From a virus, in the IMG/VR virus record IMGVR_UViG_3300009129_000085, positions 1-24,909 of that record: DNA of 24,909 bases; one strand, given 5' to 3'. Shown one piece after another: positions 1-7,401 of this stretch. Both the position numbers and the translations under genes were made by a program. The first letter of the stretch is position 1, and every line of letters begins with the position of its first letter. A model generated the notes under the pieces. It worked only from the letters and a program-made list of their open reading frames with translations, did not search any database and was not told the DNA's origin.

Positions 1-20
1 CATTGATATGCTTAGGATAA

Positions 21-63
21 ATAAGTTTATTGTTTATTATTATCTTTTAAAACAATAACTTAT
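21..63. repeat. AT-rich imperfect inverted repeat (hairpin)
   Basis: The arm at 21-35 (ATAAGTTTATTGTTT) pairs with the arm at 50-63 (AAACAATAACTTAT). This gives a 14-base-pair stem with one bulged T and a 14-base AT-rich loop. No T-run follows the 3' arm on the + strand, so it is not a typical intrinsic terminator in that direction. An AT-rich palindrome next to iterated short motifs resembles an origin or a protein-binding site, but this is inference. Confidence 0.55.
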
Positions 64-88
64 GAGTGGATACATAGCTTAGTGGTAG

Positions 89-527
89 ACTATGCAATGA
101 GTTGCAATTACGGGTACGCTAATTATATTATATAGTTGCAACCAGTTGCATAATCGGGTGGTATTTTATGATACTTGTTGCAGCACTCATGGCTACCCTT
201 GCAACTAGGTGAGTATGCAAGCATGTGACTATGCAACTTGATGACAGCAATCGTGTGCCGTCAGGCGTAGGTATACAAACCCATTGCATATGCCATAGCA
301 CACATAAGCAACCACATGATATGATACTTAATGTATACTATGCAAGGAGCAGAGCAACAGCACGCATAAGGAGCATGTTGCATACTGTATGGATGCCAAT
401 GATACCAAGGGCTGTGACACTGTATGCCTATGCAAATGAATGAGTATGTGTGATGGTGTATAGTGTGTAGGTGCATGGCACTCACTTGCAGTGAAACGTG
501 TTGCACACTGGCATTATACCTATGCAA
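89..527. repeat. Array of TATGCAA / TTGCATA heptamers
   Basis: Exact TATGCAA occurs at 91, 214, 230, 339, 429 and 521. Its reverse complement TTGCATA occurs at 146, 284 and 378. That is nine copies in under 440 bases, against about 0.05 expected by chance in a random sequence of this size. Five of the six forward copies are preceded by CT or AC in a longer form, (A/C)CTATGCAA at 89, 228, 337, 427 and 519 for four or five copies, and a near copy ACTATGCAG lies at 652-660. Related TTGCAA/TTGCA words fill in between (102, 136, 178, 199, 486, 501). Only a few scattered copies were noticed in the coding part of the window. The density and both orientations suggest binding sites for a phage protein. 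Confidence 0.7.
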
Positions 528-704
528 TTGTGTGTGGGCATACGAATGATGTGCCACATGGGGCATAAGGGGGGCATACCCCAGTCCGTATTGGTGCATT
601 ACCCCTCAAAACTTTCTCGACCAAATTACGGGGATTTGAGCTAAGGCACATACTATGCAGAGCCTACTCCTTCCCCACGCTAAATAAATATATAGGAGTC
701 CATT

Positions 705-1508
705 ATGGGCGATATAACACTACTCTCGGTAGCTAGTGGGTATAACCTCACTTCTATCAATGCAAACTTTACAACTTTGAAGAATAGTATCAATGATGAT
801 GTGCTTCACCTTAACGGTGGCAACAATGTAATGGCACAAGACCTTGATATGAACTCAAATCGAATATTAAATCTAACGGCTGCGGTAGATGCAGCAGACC
901 CAGTACGGAAAGCCGAGTTTGATGCTTACTTGCTGTCGGTATCATCACTAGCGGTAGTACCACTCCAACAAGCACGACAAACAGGTAACGGTAGTACGAC
1001 AGCCTTTAATGCTCCTTCTACTGCGTACCAAAGCGAAGCGTCATTCTTTATTCAAGTTGATGGCGTAACTCAACGTCCTGCAACTGACTATACTTGTAAC
1101 GCAAGCGGTAATATCGACTTCACTACTGCTCCACCTAATCAAGCGGATATTGACATCCGACTATTCCAACCAACCACTACTCCTTTTGCGGTAAGTCTTC
1201 AAATAACTACTAAAGCGGCAAATACTATCAATGCTGGTGTTGTTGCTCTTGGTAACTATAACTACCTTGAAATTGATACGGCTGGTGCGGCAAGTACGGA
1301 CGACCTTGATACTATCACAGGCGGAATTTTCGACGGACAGATTATTATCGTCAAAGCGGCTGATTCGGCTCGAACAGTGGTATGTAAAGATGGAACGGGC
1401 AACTTACGACTTGCTGGTGACTTCTCACTCGACCATGCAGATGACCGTATTCAGTTAATGTATGATGGGACTAATTTTGTAGAACTATCACGTTCTAGCA
1501 ACGCATAG
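705..1508 (+). CDS. Tail fibre / adhesin adaptor protein
   Basis: This 267-residue virion protein probably connects the tail to the spike encoded next. Residues about 43-73 contain the pattern MDMNSNRILNLTAA followed by DPVRKAEF, the short repeat-like motif common near the N-terminus of phage tail fibres (known from the family). Residues about 88-156 match a frequent phage-fibre module with the landmarks GNGSTTAF, VDGVTQ, TDYT and APP. The last 70 residues look like a beta-rich tip with GQIIIVKAADSARTVVCKDG. AGGAG seven bases before the ATG supports the start. It stands at the head of the structural operon, 8 bases before the spike gene, so the two are likely made together. Which of the two touches the host receptor cannot be told from sequence. 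Confidence 0.7.
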   Translation: MGDITLLSVASGYNLTSINANFTTLKNSINDDVLHLNGGNNVMAQDLDMNSNRILNLTAAVDAADPVRKAEFDAYLLSVSSLAVVPLQQARQTGNGSTTAFNAPSTAYQSEASFFIQVDGVTQRPATDYTCNASGNIDFTTAPPNQADIDIRLFQPTTTPFAVSLQITTKAANTINAGVVALGNYNYLEIDTAGAASTDDLDTITGGIFDGQIIIVKAADSARTVVCKDGTGNLRLAGDFSLDHADDRIQLMYDGTNFVELSRSSNA

Positions 1509-1516
1509 GAACTATT

Positions 1517-3085
1517 ATGACTACTAAAGTAAATCTAAGAATGATAGACCAGTCATTCGATTCAGTTAAGGACTTCGGTGCTGTAGGTGATGGTGTAACA
1601 GACGACACCACATCAATACAACTAGCCCTTGACACAGGCAATGATGTTATCTTCCCTGCTGGTCAATATTTGATTACAGCACAGCTAAACGCTAGTGCAG
1701 GTTCGGTATTACACGGGCAAGGTGACTGTGAGCTAATCTTCCAAGGTGCAATCTCTGGTATCGTATTCGATGACCCGACTGACCACGCGAAGTTAGCAGG
1801 GATGGTGGGATTTGAAATTACTAAGACTACAGCTCAGGGAGTGGCTTGTATTACTACTCCTCGCGGTGCTGGCTTCAATGACTTCCGACCTATGTATATT
1901 TTTGATAAACTACGGTTTGGGGGAGCTTATACAGCTAGTGGCACGGATGGTTTTGCAGTCGATTATTCTTGGGCAACCTTCTTTGAACTAGGTGACTCTT
2001 GGCTGACACTACTACAGAACATTGACGCTCTAGGTGAGTACGATGCACTGACCGACCCTGCAAGCCAGAACCTTGATTTGTTCTGTCACTTGGATGCGGT
2101 ACAAGGTATCTTGTCAATGCGTATGCTGAATGTAACAACGCACAACATTGCAGACTTTATCTCTATTGAGGAGAAGGCGTACTTCCACTTAGACAACGTA
2201 GATGTATCGTTAGCCCGTCGAGGTATTGTTGACCATACCAACCGTGTATTTGAGGCAACTCCTACGGACTATGGCGAGTGTGGTATGCACAAGGTAATCT
2301 TGAACTGTCAGGATTATTGTATCGACCTCAAGAACCGTTTTGCTACATCAATGGTATCAGTATTATGTCACCGCGCTGTTGGCTACAACATCGGTACAAA
2401 CTGGTACGGTATTCGTTTAGAGGAGGCTGTATCCTGTGATATTGCTGGTGTCGAAGTTTCTGTCAACACGACCAACACTGATACGGCTATTGGCATTGAG
2501 CTTGCTAGTAGTTCTAATTGTTCTATTCGTGGGGCTAAGTTTAGCTCAGTTGATACTTGTGTTCGTCTCGATGATTCTGGGGCTGGTGCTTGTCAAGGTA
2601 ATACACTTAATGGAGTCGGTATCCATTCTAATGTAACCACTATCTTTGATTTAGCAGAGGCACGTTCTACTTCTATCTCGAACTGTGAATACAATGATGC
2701 TCACACTGTCACAAATGAAATCCTATACGGCAATACAGCAACCAAAGTACAGACCACTATATCCAATGTATTTGGCAACAGTGCAAGTATTGGTTCTTAT
2801 TCGGAGTACATGATTGATGGTACTAACGGCTATCGCTACTACATTGATTCTGCTTCTGGCTCTATGCGTCGTGCCTTGGTCGATTCGAGTTTTGGTAGCA
2901 CTACTAACTTTGAGTTGGTTACGCGAACTGGAACAAACATTGACGGTATCGAGTGGCGTGGTGATTTGCTATTCTTGAACTGTAGTGCTGGTGGTAATGT
3001 GCGTATTGGTAACATTCCTACTTCTTCTGCTGGTTTAAGTTCAGGCGATGTCTGGGCAAACGCTGGCGTACTGACAATAGTGTAG
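1517..3085 (+). CDS. Tailspike with pectate-lyase-type beta-helix
   Basis: This 522-residue protein is probably the receptor-binding spike, and may degrade or bind surface polysaccharide. Residues about 13-75 carry the hallmark start of the pectate-lyase-3 superfamily: SVKDFGAVGDGVTDDT, then IFPAGQYLI and SVLHGQG. These mark the first turns of a right-handed parallel beta-helix as found in many phage tailspikes. The first dozen residues (NLRMIDQS) are a short anchor of the type that docks a spike on an adaptor. The end, with RIGNIP and SGDVWANAGVLTIV, resembles the C-terminal trimer tips of phage fibres. No catalytic residues can be named with confidence, so enzymatic action is inferred from the fold only. 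The gene lies directly before the small terminase gene, unlike T7, where the fibre gene follows the internal proteins. Confidence 0.8.
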   Translation: MTTKVNLRMIDQSFDSVKDFGAVGDGVTDDTTSIQLALDTGNDVIFPAGQYLITAQLNASAGSVLHGQGDCELIFQGAISGIVFDDPTDHAKLAGMVGFEITKTTAQGVACITTPRGAGFNDFRPMYIFDKLRFGGAYTASGTDGFAVDYSWATFFELGDSWLTLLQNIDALGEYDALTDPASQNLDLFCHLDAVQGILSMRMLNVTTHNIADFISIEEKAYFHLDNVDVSLARRGIVDHTNRVFEATPTDYGECGMHKVILNCQDYCIDLKNRFATSMVSVLCHRAVGYNIGTNWYGIRLEEAVSCDIAGVEVSVNTTNTDTAIGIELASSSNCSIRGAKFSSVDTCVRLDDSGAGACQGNTLNGVGIHSNVTTIFDLAEARSTSISNCEYNDAHTVTNEILYGNTATKVQTTISNVFGNSASIGSYSEYMIDGTNGYRYYIDSASGSMRRALVDSSFGSTTNFELVTRTGTNIDGIEWRGDLLFLNCSAGGNVRIGNIPTSSAGLSSGDVWANAGVLTIV

Positions 3086-3092
3086 GTGGCGT

Positions 3093-3590
3093 ATGGACAG
3101 AGATAAACTAAAGGATTCGAGGGGGCGACCCCTCACTCAATCCTTATTTCTTGAGATAGGATATAAAACAGAGTTCGCTGTATACACACTGGACGATGTG
3201 GACAAGAAGTATAAAGGTAAGACTTATCCATCCCTGAAAGCCCTATACTTAGAAATGGAAGACCCCATTGAGTACAACTTCGCAACCACACACCTGCTAG
3301 GGTGGCAACATTGGCAACGCTTGTGTGCAAACAAAATCGTTGGTAAACATGTTGCAGAATGGAGAGAAGAACTTGAACTCAAATTACGGTCTGACGCTAT
3401 TAGTGAGATTATTGAAATCTCTACTACAGAGAAAGGTTTTCAAGCAGCGAAGTTCGTTGCGAAGAAAGAGTGGGAAGTCAAACAGGCAGGTCGCCCGAAA
3501 GTCGTTGACCAAGAGAAGGAGGACAGGATTCAGGAGAAACTAGAGGACGAGTTTTCGGCAGACATCATACGACTTGGAGATAGGAAGTAA
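3093..3590 (+). CDS. Terminase small subunit (DNA-recognition)
   Basis: This 165-residue charged protein is placed directly before the large terminase, with a TAATG stop/start overlap. By position and size it is the small terminase, which recognises the packaging site and hands DNA to the motor. An N-terminal region with SLKALYLEMEDPIEYNFA and LLGWQHWQRL is followed by a mostly helical, Lys/Glu-rich C-terminal half (EKLEDEFSADIIRLGDRK) that would suit oligomer formation and motor contact. It is longer than T7 gp18 (89 residues). The repeat-rich leader at 1-660, some 2.4 kb upstream, is a candidate target, but nothing in the sequence proves it. The assignment rests mostly on gene order and general character. 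Confidence 0.7.
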   Translation: MDRDKLKDSRGRPLTQSLFLEIGYKTEFAVYTLDDVDKKYKGKTYPSLKALYLEMEDPIEYNFATTHLLGWQHWQRLCANKIVGKHVAEWREELELKLRSDAISEIIEISTTEKGFQAAKFVAKKEWEVKQAGRPKVVDQEKEDRIQEKLEDEFSADIIRLGDRK

Positions 3591-5197
3591 TGGCAGAACT
3601 AGACTGGCTTGAAGAAGCCAAACAGAAACTAAAGTTAATGCCAAAAGCTGCTAAGGAAGTACGGGAACGAGCGTTGGAGGACTTACCCTTCTTCGCCCGA
3701 CTCGTTAACGTAGGTTACATGTACGGACAAGTGCATGATGAATGTTATCGCTGGATGCAAGACTATACCCTGTTTGGTCAGGGCGGCTCTGAACTCACGG
3801 CAAACAAACTAATCATGTTACCTCGCGCACACTTGAAGTCACACATGGTGGCAACTTGGGTAGCTTGGATGATAGCACGACACCCCGAAGTAACAATCCT
3901 TTATGTATCAGCAACGGCAGAACTTGCAATCACTCAGCTATACGCAGTACAGAACATCTTGGCTGGTAGCACATTCATGCGTTACTTCCCTGAGTATGTA
4001 CACCCACAAGAGGGTAAGCGTGAGAAGTGGAGTAGTGTTAAAATATCGGTTGACCATGAGAAGCGTAAGAAAGAAGGCATCCGAGATTGCACTATCGCTA
4101 CTGCTGGACTTACAACAAATACGACAGGCTGGCACGCAGACATCGTGGTGGCTGATGACTTGGTTGTTCCAGAGAATGCCTACACAGAGGAGGGCAGGGA
4201 CAGTGTTAAGAAAAAATCGTCGCAATTCACTTCTATCCGTAACGCTGGTGGTTTTACTATGGCGTGTGGAACGAGATACCATCCTAACGACATTTATGCA
4301 ACGTGGAAGACACAGATATTTCCAACCTACACAGATGAAGGTATCATCGAAGACTACCTCCCTGTCTGGGAAATCAAAGAGTATGTTGTAGAAAAAGATA
4401 ACATATTCACTTGGAAACGTGCGATACGAGAAGATGGTAAGGCATTCGGATTCGACCTGCGTACACTAGCCCGTATCAAGGCAGAGTACGAGGATAGAGT
4501 TCAATTCTATGCTCAATATTACAATGACCCTAATGACCCACACAGTGAGCGTATAGGTCGAGACAGCTTCCAATACTACAGCCCACAGTTCTTGAATAGA
4601 CAGACTGGCACATGGTATTTCAATGGACGCAAACTCAACGTGTATGCAGCAGTCGATTTCGCATTCAGCTTGAACAAGGCTGCGGATTACACGGCTATCG
4701 TTGTTATTGGCATTGACAGTGAACGTAACATCTATGTCCTAGATATAGACCGATTCAAATCTGACCGTACAACAGAATACTTTAAGCACATTAAGGAACT
4801 TCACGCGAAGTGGGGATTCAAGAAGCTACGGGCAGAGGTAACGGTTGCTCAGAAAGTAATCGTAAACGACATTAAAACCTACTGTGCTAAAGACGGCTTA
4901 CGCCTATCCATTGATGAATTCCGACCTAGTAAGAAGGAAGGCTCGAAGGAAGAACGTATAGCGGCTGCATTGGAACGTAGGTATGAAGACTTAGAGGTTT
5001 GGCACTTTGAGGGTGGATGGATACAGATTCTTGAAGACGAGCTAGTACAGGCACGACCAGCACACGATGATGTGAAGGATGCCCTAGCATCGGCAGTAGA
5101 GATAGCAGTACCACCAGCAGGACGTAAGAGTTCCTTCTTGTCAGACATTCAAACAAAATCTAAGAAGCGTAATCGCTTCGGAGGAGTATCGTACTAA
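3590..5197 (+). CDS. Terminase large subunit (packaging ATPase/nuclease)
   Basis: This 535-residue motor protein pumps DNA into the prohead and cuts it. The N-terminal ATPase has a deviant Walker A, PRAHLKSH (residues 78-85), in place of the usual GxxxxGKT. It is followed by a beta-strand with ILYVSAT and a Walker B region IVVADD (acidic pair D189-D190). The C-terminal RNase-H-like nuclease is marked by AAVDFAF (D356), a central glutamate-bearing strand near LRAEVTVAQ and HDDVKDALASA (D493, D494, D497), consistent with a three-carboxylate metal site. Its length is close to T7 gp19 (586). It overlaps the small subunit and the portal by one base at each end through TAATG junctions, so the packaging genes are translationally coupled. 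Confidence 0.93.
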   Translation: MAELDWLEEAKQKLKLMPKAAKEVRERALEDLPFFARLVNVGYMYGQVHDECYRWMQDYTLFGQGGSELTANKLIMLPRAHLKSHMVATWVAWMIARHPEVTILYVSATAELAITQLYAVQNILAGSTFMRYFPEYVHPQEGKREKWSSVKISVDHEKRKKEGIRDCTIATAGLTTNTTGWHADIVVADDLVVPENAYTEEGRDSVKKKSSQFTSIRNAGGFTMACGTRYHPNDIYATWKTQIFPTYTDEGIIEDYLPVWEIKEYVVEKDNIFTWKRAIREDGKAFGFDLRTLARIKAEYEDRVQFYAQYYNDPNDPHSERIGRDSFQYYSPQFLNRQTGTWYFNGRKLNVYAAVDFAFSLNKAADYTAIVVIGIDSERNIYVLDIDRFKSDRTTEYFKHIKELHAKWGFKKLRAEVTVAQKVIVNDIKTYCAKDGLRLSIDEFRPSKKEGSKEERIAAALERRYEDLEVWHFEGGWIQILEDELVQARPAHDDVKDALASAVEIAVPPAGRKSSFLSDIQTKSKKRNRFGGVSY

Positions 5198-6951
5198 TGG
5201 CTAACAAAATTGCTGTAGCAGAACTACAAGGGTTACTTGTGCAAGACAATGAAGCACAATGGGTAGCCCACCTATGGGATAAGTTCCATAGTCAACGTCA
5301 AGGTTGGTTAGCGGAGAAAGACGAGTTAAGGAACTTCATCTTCGCAACAGACACAACCACTACCACGAACCAAGAACTACCTTGGAAGAACTCGACTACG
5401 CTACCTAAGCTGTGTCAGATTCGTGACAACCTACACTCTAACTACGTTTCGGCTCTGTTCCCTAATGACCAATGGTTACGTTGGGATGGGTATCAACGTG
5501 GGGATGCCACTAAGAAAAAGGTACAATCTATCCAGTCATACATGGAGAACAAGACGCGAGAAGGTCACTTCCGTACTGAGACAAGTAAACTCCTGTATGA
5601 TTATATTGACTTTGGTAATGCGTTTGCAATGCCAGTGTTTGAGGCATCATACCGTGAATTGGCTGACGGTCAAGTTGTTGCTGATTTTGTGGGCTGTAAG
5701 GCTCGTCGAATCTCCCCTCTTGACATTGTATTCAATCCATTAGCGGCTACATTCGAGGACAGCTTCAAGATTATCCGTTCAGTTAAGACAATGGGTGAAC
5801 TCAAGAAGCTGGCAGCTACACACCCAGAGGAACACTTTTGGGAAGAAGCCCTACAGCGTCGGACTGATATACAGAACCGCTTAGGTGCATTTAACAGTGA
5901 GGATACTGAGAAAGCTGTAGCGTACAGCGTAGACGGCTTCGGTAACTTGCATGAATACTATATGTCCAACTTCGTAGAGGTGTTAGAATTCTATGGCGAC
6001 TACCATGACAATGCGACAGGCGAACTTAAAACTAATCGTCTTATCACTATTGTTGACCGTAGTTTTATGGTTAGGGATGTGGAGCTTCCCAACTGGTTTA
6101 GCCACGCATCAATATATCACGTTGGATGGAGACTCCGCCCAGATAATCTATATGCTATGGGTGCTTTGGATAACCTAGTTGGTATGCAATATCGTATTGA
6201 CCACCTAGAGAACTTGAAAGCCGATGCTATGGATTTGATTGTACACCCACCTCTAGTAATCGCAGGTGAGGTTGAGGAGTTTGAATGGAAACCTAATGCG
6301 GAGATTCATATCGACGAGAATGGTTCTGTATCGGAAGTAGCGAAGAATGTGAACAACATTCTCATTGCTGATAACCAGATTGCAGAATTGGAAGGTCGTA
6401 TGGAGTTATTCGCTGGTGCGCCCCGTGAAGCAATGGGTGTCAGGACAGCAGGTGAAAAGACAGCATTCGAGGTTCAGCAATTGAGCAATGCGGCAGGAAG
6501 AATTTTCCAAGAGAAGATTACACACTTCGAGCAGGAAATGTTAGAGCCGTTGTTAAATGGAATGTTGGAGACATCTGTAAGGAACATGGATGGCAGTGAC
6601 ATCATAAGAGTGTTGGACAACGAGCTAGGGTTTACTCAGTTCTTGACCATCACTAAAGAAGACATTACGGCAAATGGAGTCATACGCCCAATAGGTGCAA
6701 GACACTTTGCGAAACAGGCGACAGACTTGCAGAACTTGATTGGTGTGTTCAATAGCCCTATCGGGCAGATGGTAGCACCTCATACGTCAGGTAAGAACAT
6801 GGCACGCTTCGTAGACGATGTGGTAGGCTTAGATGCTTACAATATCTTCCAACCTAACGTAGCTATTGACGAGCAAGCTGAAACGCAATCACTAATCAAT
6901 CAAGGTGCAGAGGACTTGGAAGTTCAACAAGATGTACCAGTAGAGGAGTAA
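5197..6951 (+). CDS. Portal (head-tail connector) protein
   Basis: This 584-residue portal protein forms the ring through which DNA enters and leaves the head; T7 gp8 has 536. It is recognised by the pattern PWKNSTTLPKL plus QIRDNLHSNYVSALFP (residues about 62-92), by DFGNAFAMPVFE near residues 139-150, and by the C-terminal helical GVRTAGEKTAFEVQQL near residue 415, all typical of the T7-type portal family. The acidic tail ends in VEE. It begins inside the stop of the large terminase (TAATG), and the next gene starts one base after its stop. The packaging gene trio is therefore in the classical small terminase-large terminase-portal order. Confidence 0.92.
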   Translation: MANKIAVAELQGLLVQDNEAQWVAHLWDKFHSQRQGWLAEKDELRNFIFATDTTTTTNQELPWKNSTTLPKLCQIRDNLHSNYVSALFPNDQWLRWDGYQRGDATKKKVQSIQSYMENKTREGHFRTETSKLLYDYIDFGNAFAMPVFEASYRELADGQVVADFVGCKARRISPLDIVFNPLAATFEDSFKIIRSVKTMGELKKLAATHPEEHFWEEALQRRTDIQNRLGAFNSEDTEKAVAYSVDGFGNLHEYYMSNFVEVLEFYGDYHDNATGELKTNRLITIVDRSFMVRDVELPNWFSHASIYHVGWRLRPDNLYAMGALDNLVGMQYRIDHLENLKADAMDLIVHPPLVIAGEVEEFEWKPNAEIHIDENGSVSEVAKNVNNILIADNQIAELEGRMELFAGAPREAMGVRTAGEKTAFEVQQLSNAAGRIFQEKITHFEQEMLEPLLNGMLETSVRNMDGSDIIRVLDNELGFTQFLTITKEDITANGVIRPIGARHFAKQATDLQNLIGVFNSPIGQMVAPHTSGKNMARFVDDVVGLDAYNIFQPNVAIDEQAETQSLINQGAEDLEVQQDVPVEE

Positions 6952-6952
6952 T

Positions 6953-7204
6953 ATGAAGCAGTCTTGGACTAAAGGACTGGATAAGGAGTTGGCGGCTGAG
7001 ATTAGAGCCAACTTCAAAGCCAGCTTGGTAATGCGTAAGAAGCTGTGCCAGATACTAGATAATAAAGGTAACGCTTCTATTAAAGAATCACGCTCGAAGA
7101 ACGCCTACAAAGAAACTAACTGGGCTTATAAACAAGCCGATGCTAGAGGATATGAGAGGGCAATACAAGAAATAATAGATTTAATTGATGAAAATGTAAA
7201 ATAA
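6953..7204 (+). CDS. Unknown 83-residue protein after portal
   Basis: I do not recognise a family. The protein is basic in its first half and mostly helical by composition, with KELAAEIRANFKASLVMRKK and a C-terminal stretch AIQEIIDLIDENVK. It has a single Cys and no signal peptide or membrane segment. It starts one base after the portal stop, and GAGGAG lies just before the ATG inside the end of the portal gene, so it is very likely translated. It is the last gene before the 197-base gap that precedes the scaffold. Position between portal and scaffold suggests a small head-assembly or accessory role, but this is only context. Confidence 0.6.
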   Translation: MKQSWTKGLDKELAAEIRANFKASLVMRKKLCQILDNKGNASIKESRSKNAYKETNWAYKQADARGYERAIQEIIDLIDENVK

Positions 7205-7236
7205 AATCGGACAAAACGTATTTTCTATCGGATATT

Positions 7237-7246
7237 ACTATAGAAG
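7237..7246 (+). promoter_or_regulatory. Possible phage-type promoter core (ACTATAGAAG)
   Basis: The ten bases ACTATAGAAG are identical to the initiation end of the SP6 RNA polymerase promoter, with the start at the G (7243). The upstream 11 bases match SP6 poorly (about 3 of 11), as expected if the phage polymerase has its own specificity. It lies in the only sizeable gap inside the head genes, just before scaffold and capsid. No RNA polymerase gene is in the window, so this is a candidate only. A TTGACA at 7257-7262 has no well-spaced -10 box (nearest TATATT is 21 bases away). Confidence 0.35.
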
Positions 7247-7270
7247 CTACTTAGAATTGACAAGTAGTTT
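7244..7270 (+). other. Stem-loop at predicted 5' end of capsid mRNA
   Basis: AAGCTACTT (7244-7252) pairs with AAGTAGTTT (7262-7270) to give nine pairs including one G-T, with a nine-base loop. If transcription starts at 7243, the RNA would begin with this hairpin, a position where T7-like late messages carry stabilising or RNase III-processed stem-loops. There is no T-run after it, so a terminator is unlikely. The role is inferred. Confidence 0.45.
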
Positions 7271-7388
7271 AGAAGTAGATGGTTATATTATTTACCCCAT
7301 CATTCATAATTAACACATCAATATATACTTCTAAATTTGGTTTCTTCCCCTACTCTCAGATTCCTGCACTTGTCTCCCAATTATTATT

Positions 7389-7394
7389 AGAGGA
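7389..7394 (+). promoter_or_regulatory. Ribosome binding site fixing the scaffold start
   Basis: AGAGGA lies seven bases before the ATG at 7402. The frame is open further upstream to an ATG at 7279, but that ATG has no matching site, and the extra 41 residues are hydrophobic and unlike a scaffold. The start at 7402 is therefore preferred. Confidence 0.75.
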
Positions 7395-7401
7395 TATTCT
7401 A

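Larger units (their letters stand above)
1..704. other. Non-coding leader before the tail-fibre gene
   Basis: No convincing gene is seen in this stretch. The open frames on both strands translate to His/Cys/Tyr/Met-rich text produced by the repeated TGCA words and have no good ribosome binding site. The stretch holds an AT-rich inverted repeat at 21-63, an array of TATGCAA heptamers from about 89 to 527, a direct repeat GGGGCATA at 560-567 and 571-578 whose second copy sits in a GGGG-CATA-CCCC mini-hairpin (571-582), and a 6-base inverted repeat CTCAAA (605-610)/TTTGAG (635-640). It ends with AGGAG (694-698) serving the gene at 705. Such a repeat-rich gap next to the fibre and terminase genes could be an origin, a packaging site or a regulatory region. 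The sequence alone does not decide. Confidence 0.75.

Noticed and set aside
68-106. tRNA-like D-arm (TAGCTTAGTGGTAGA, 75-89) followed by a TGCAA/TTGCA stem
   Set aside because: The D-loop text looks tRNA-like, but there is no matching acceptor stem, no seven-base anticodon loop and no T-arm with TTC; the second stem is explained by the heptamer array.
225-443. Open frame of 72 codons on the + strand in the leader
   Set aside because: Its start overlaps a TATGCAA copy, there is no ribosome site, and the product is rich in His, Arg, Met and Tyr from the repeated words.
261-599. Open frame of 112 codons on the minus strand in the leader
   Set aside because: The translation is a His/Tyr/Cys/Met-rich string caused by TGCAT repeats, with no domain-like pattern and no convincing ribosome site.
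3903-4391. Second frame of 162 codons inside the large terminase gene
   Set aside because: The overlapping terminase frame contains all conserved motifs; the alternative frame is Ser/Arg/Thr/Leu rich and has no ribosome site.
7257-7289. Host sigma70 promoter (TTGACA ... TATATT)
   Set aside because: The -35 is perfect but the spacer to TATATT is 21 bases and nearer hexamers match poorly; TTGACA also lies in the loop and 3' arm of the hairpin.
7279-7401. Upstream N-terminal extension of the scaffold gene
   Set aside because: The ATG at 7279 has no ribosome site, the 41 added residues are hydrophobic and unlike a scaffold, and the ATG at 7402 has AGAGGA at seven bases.
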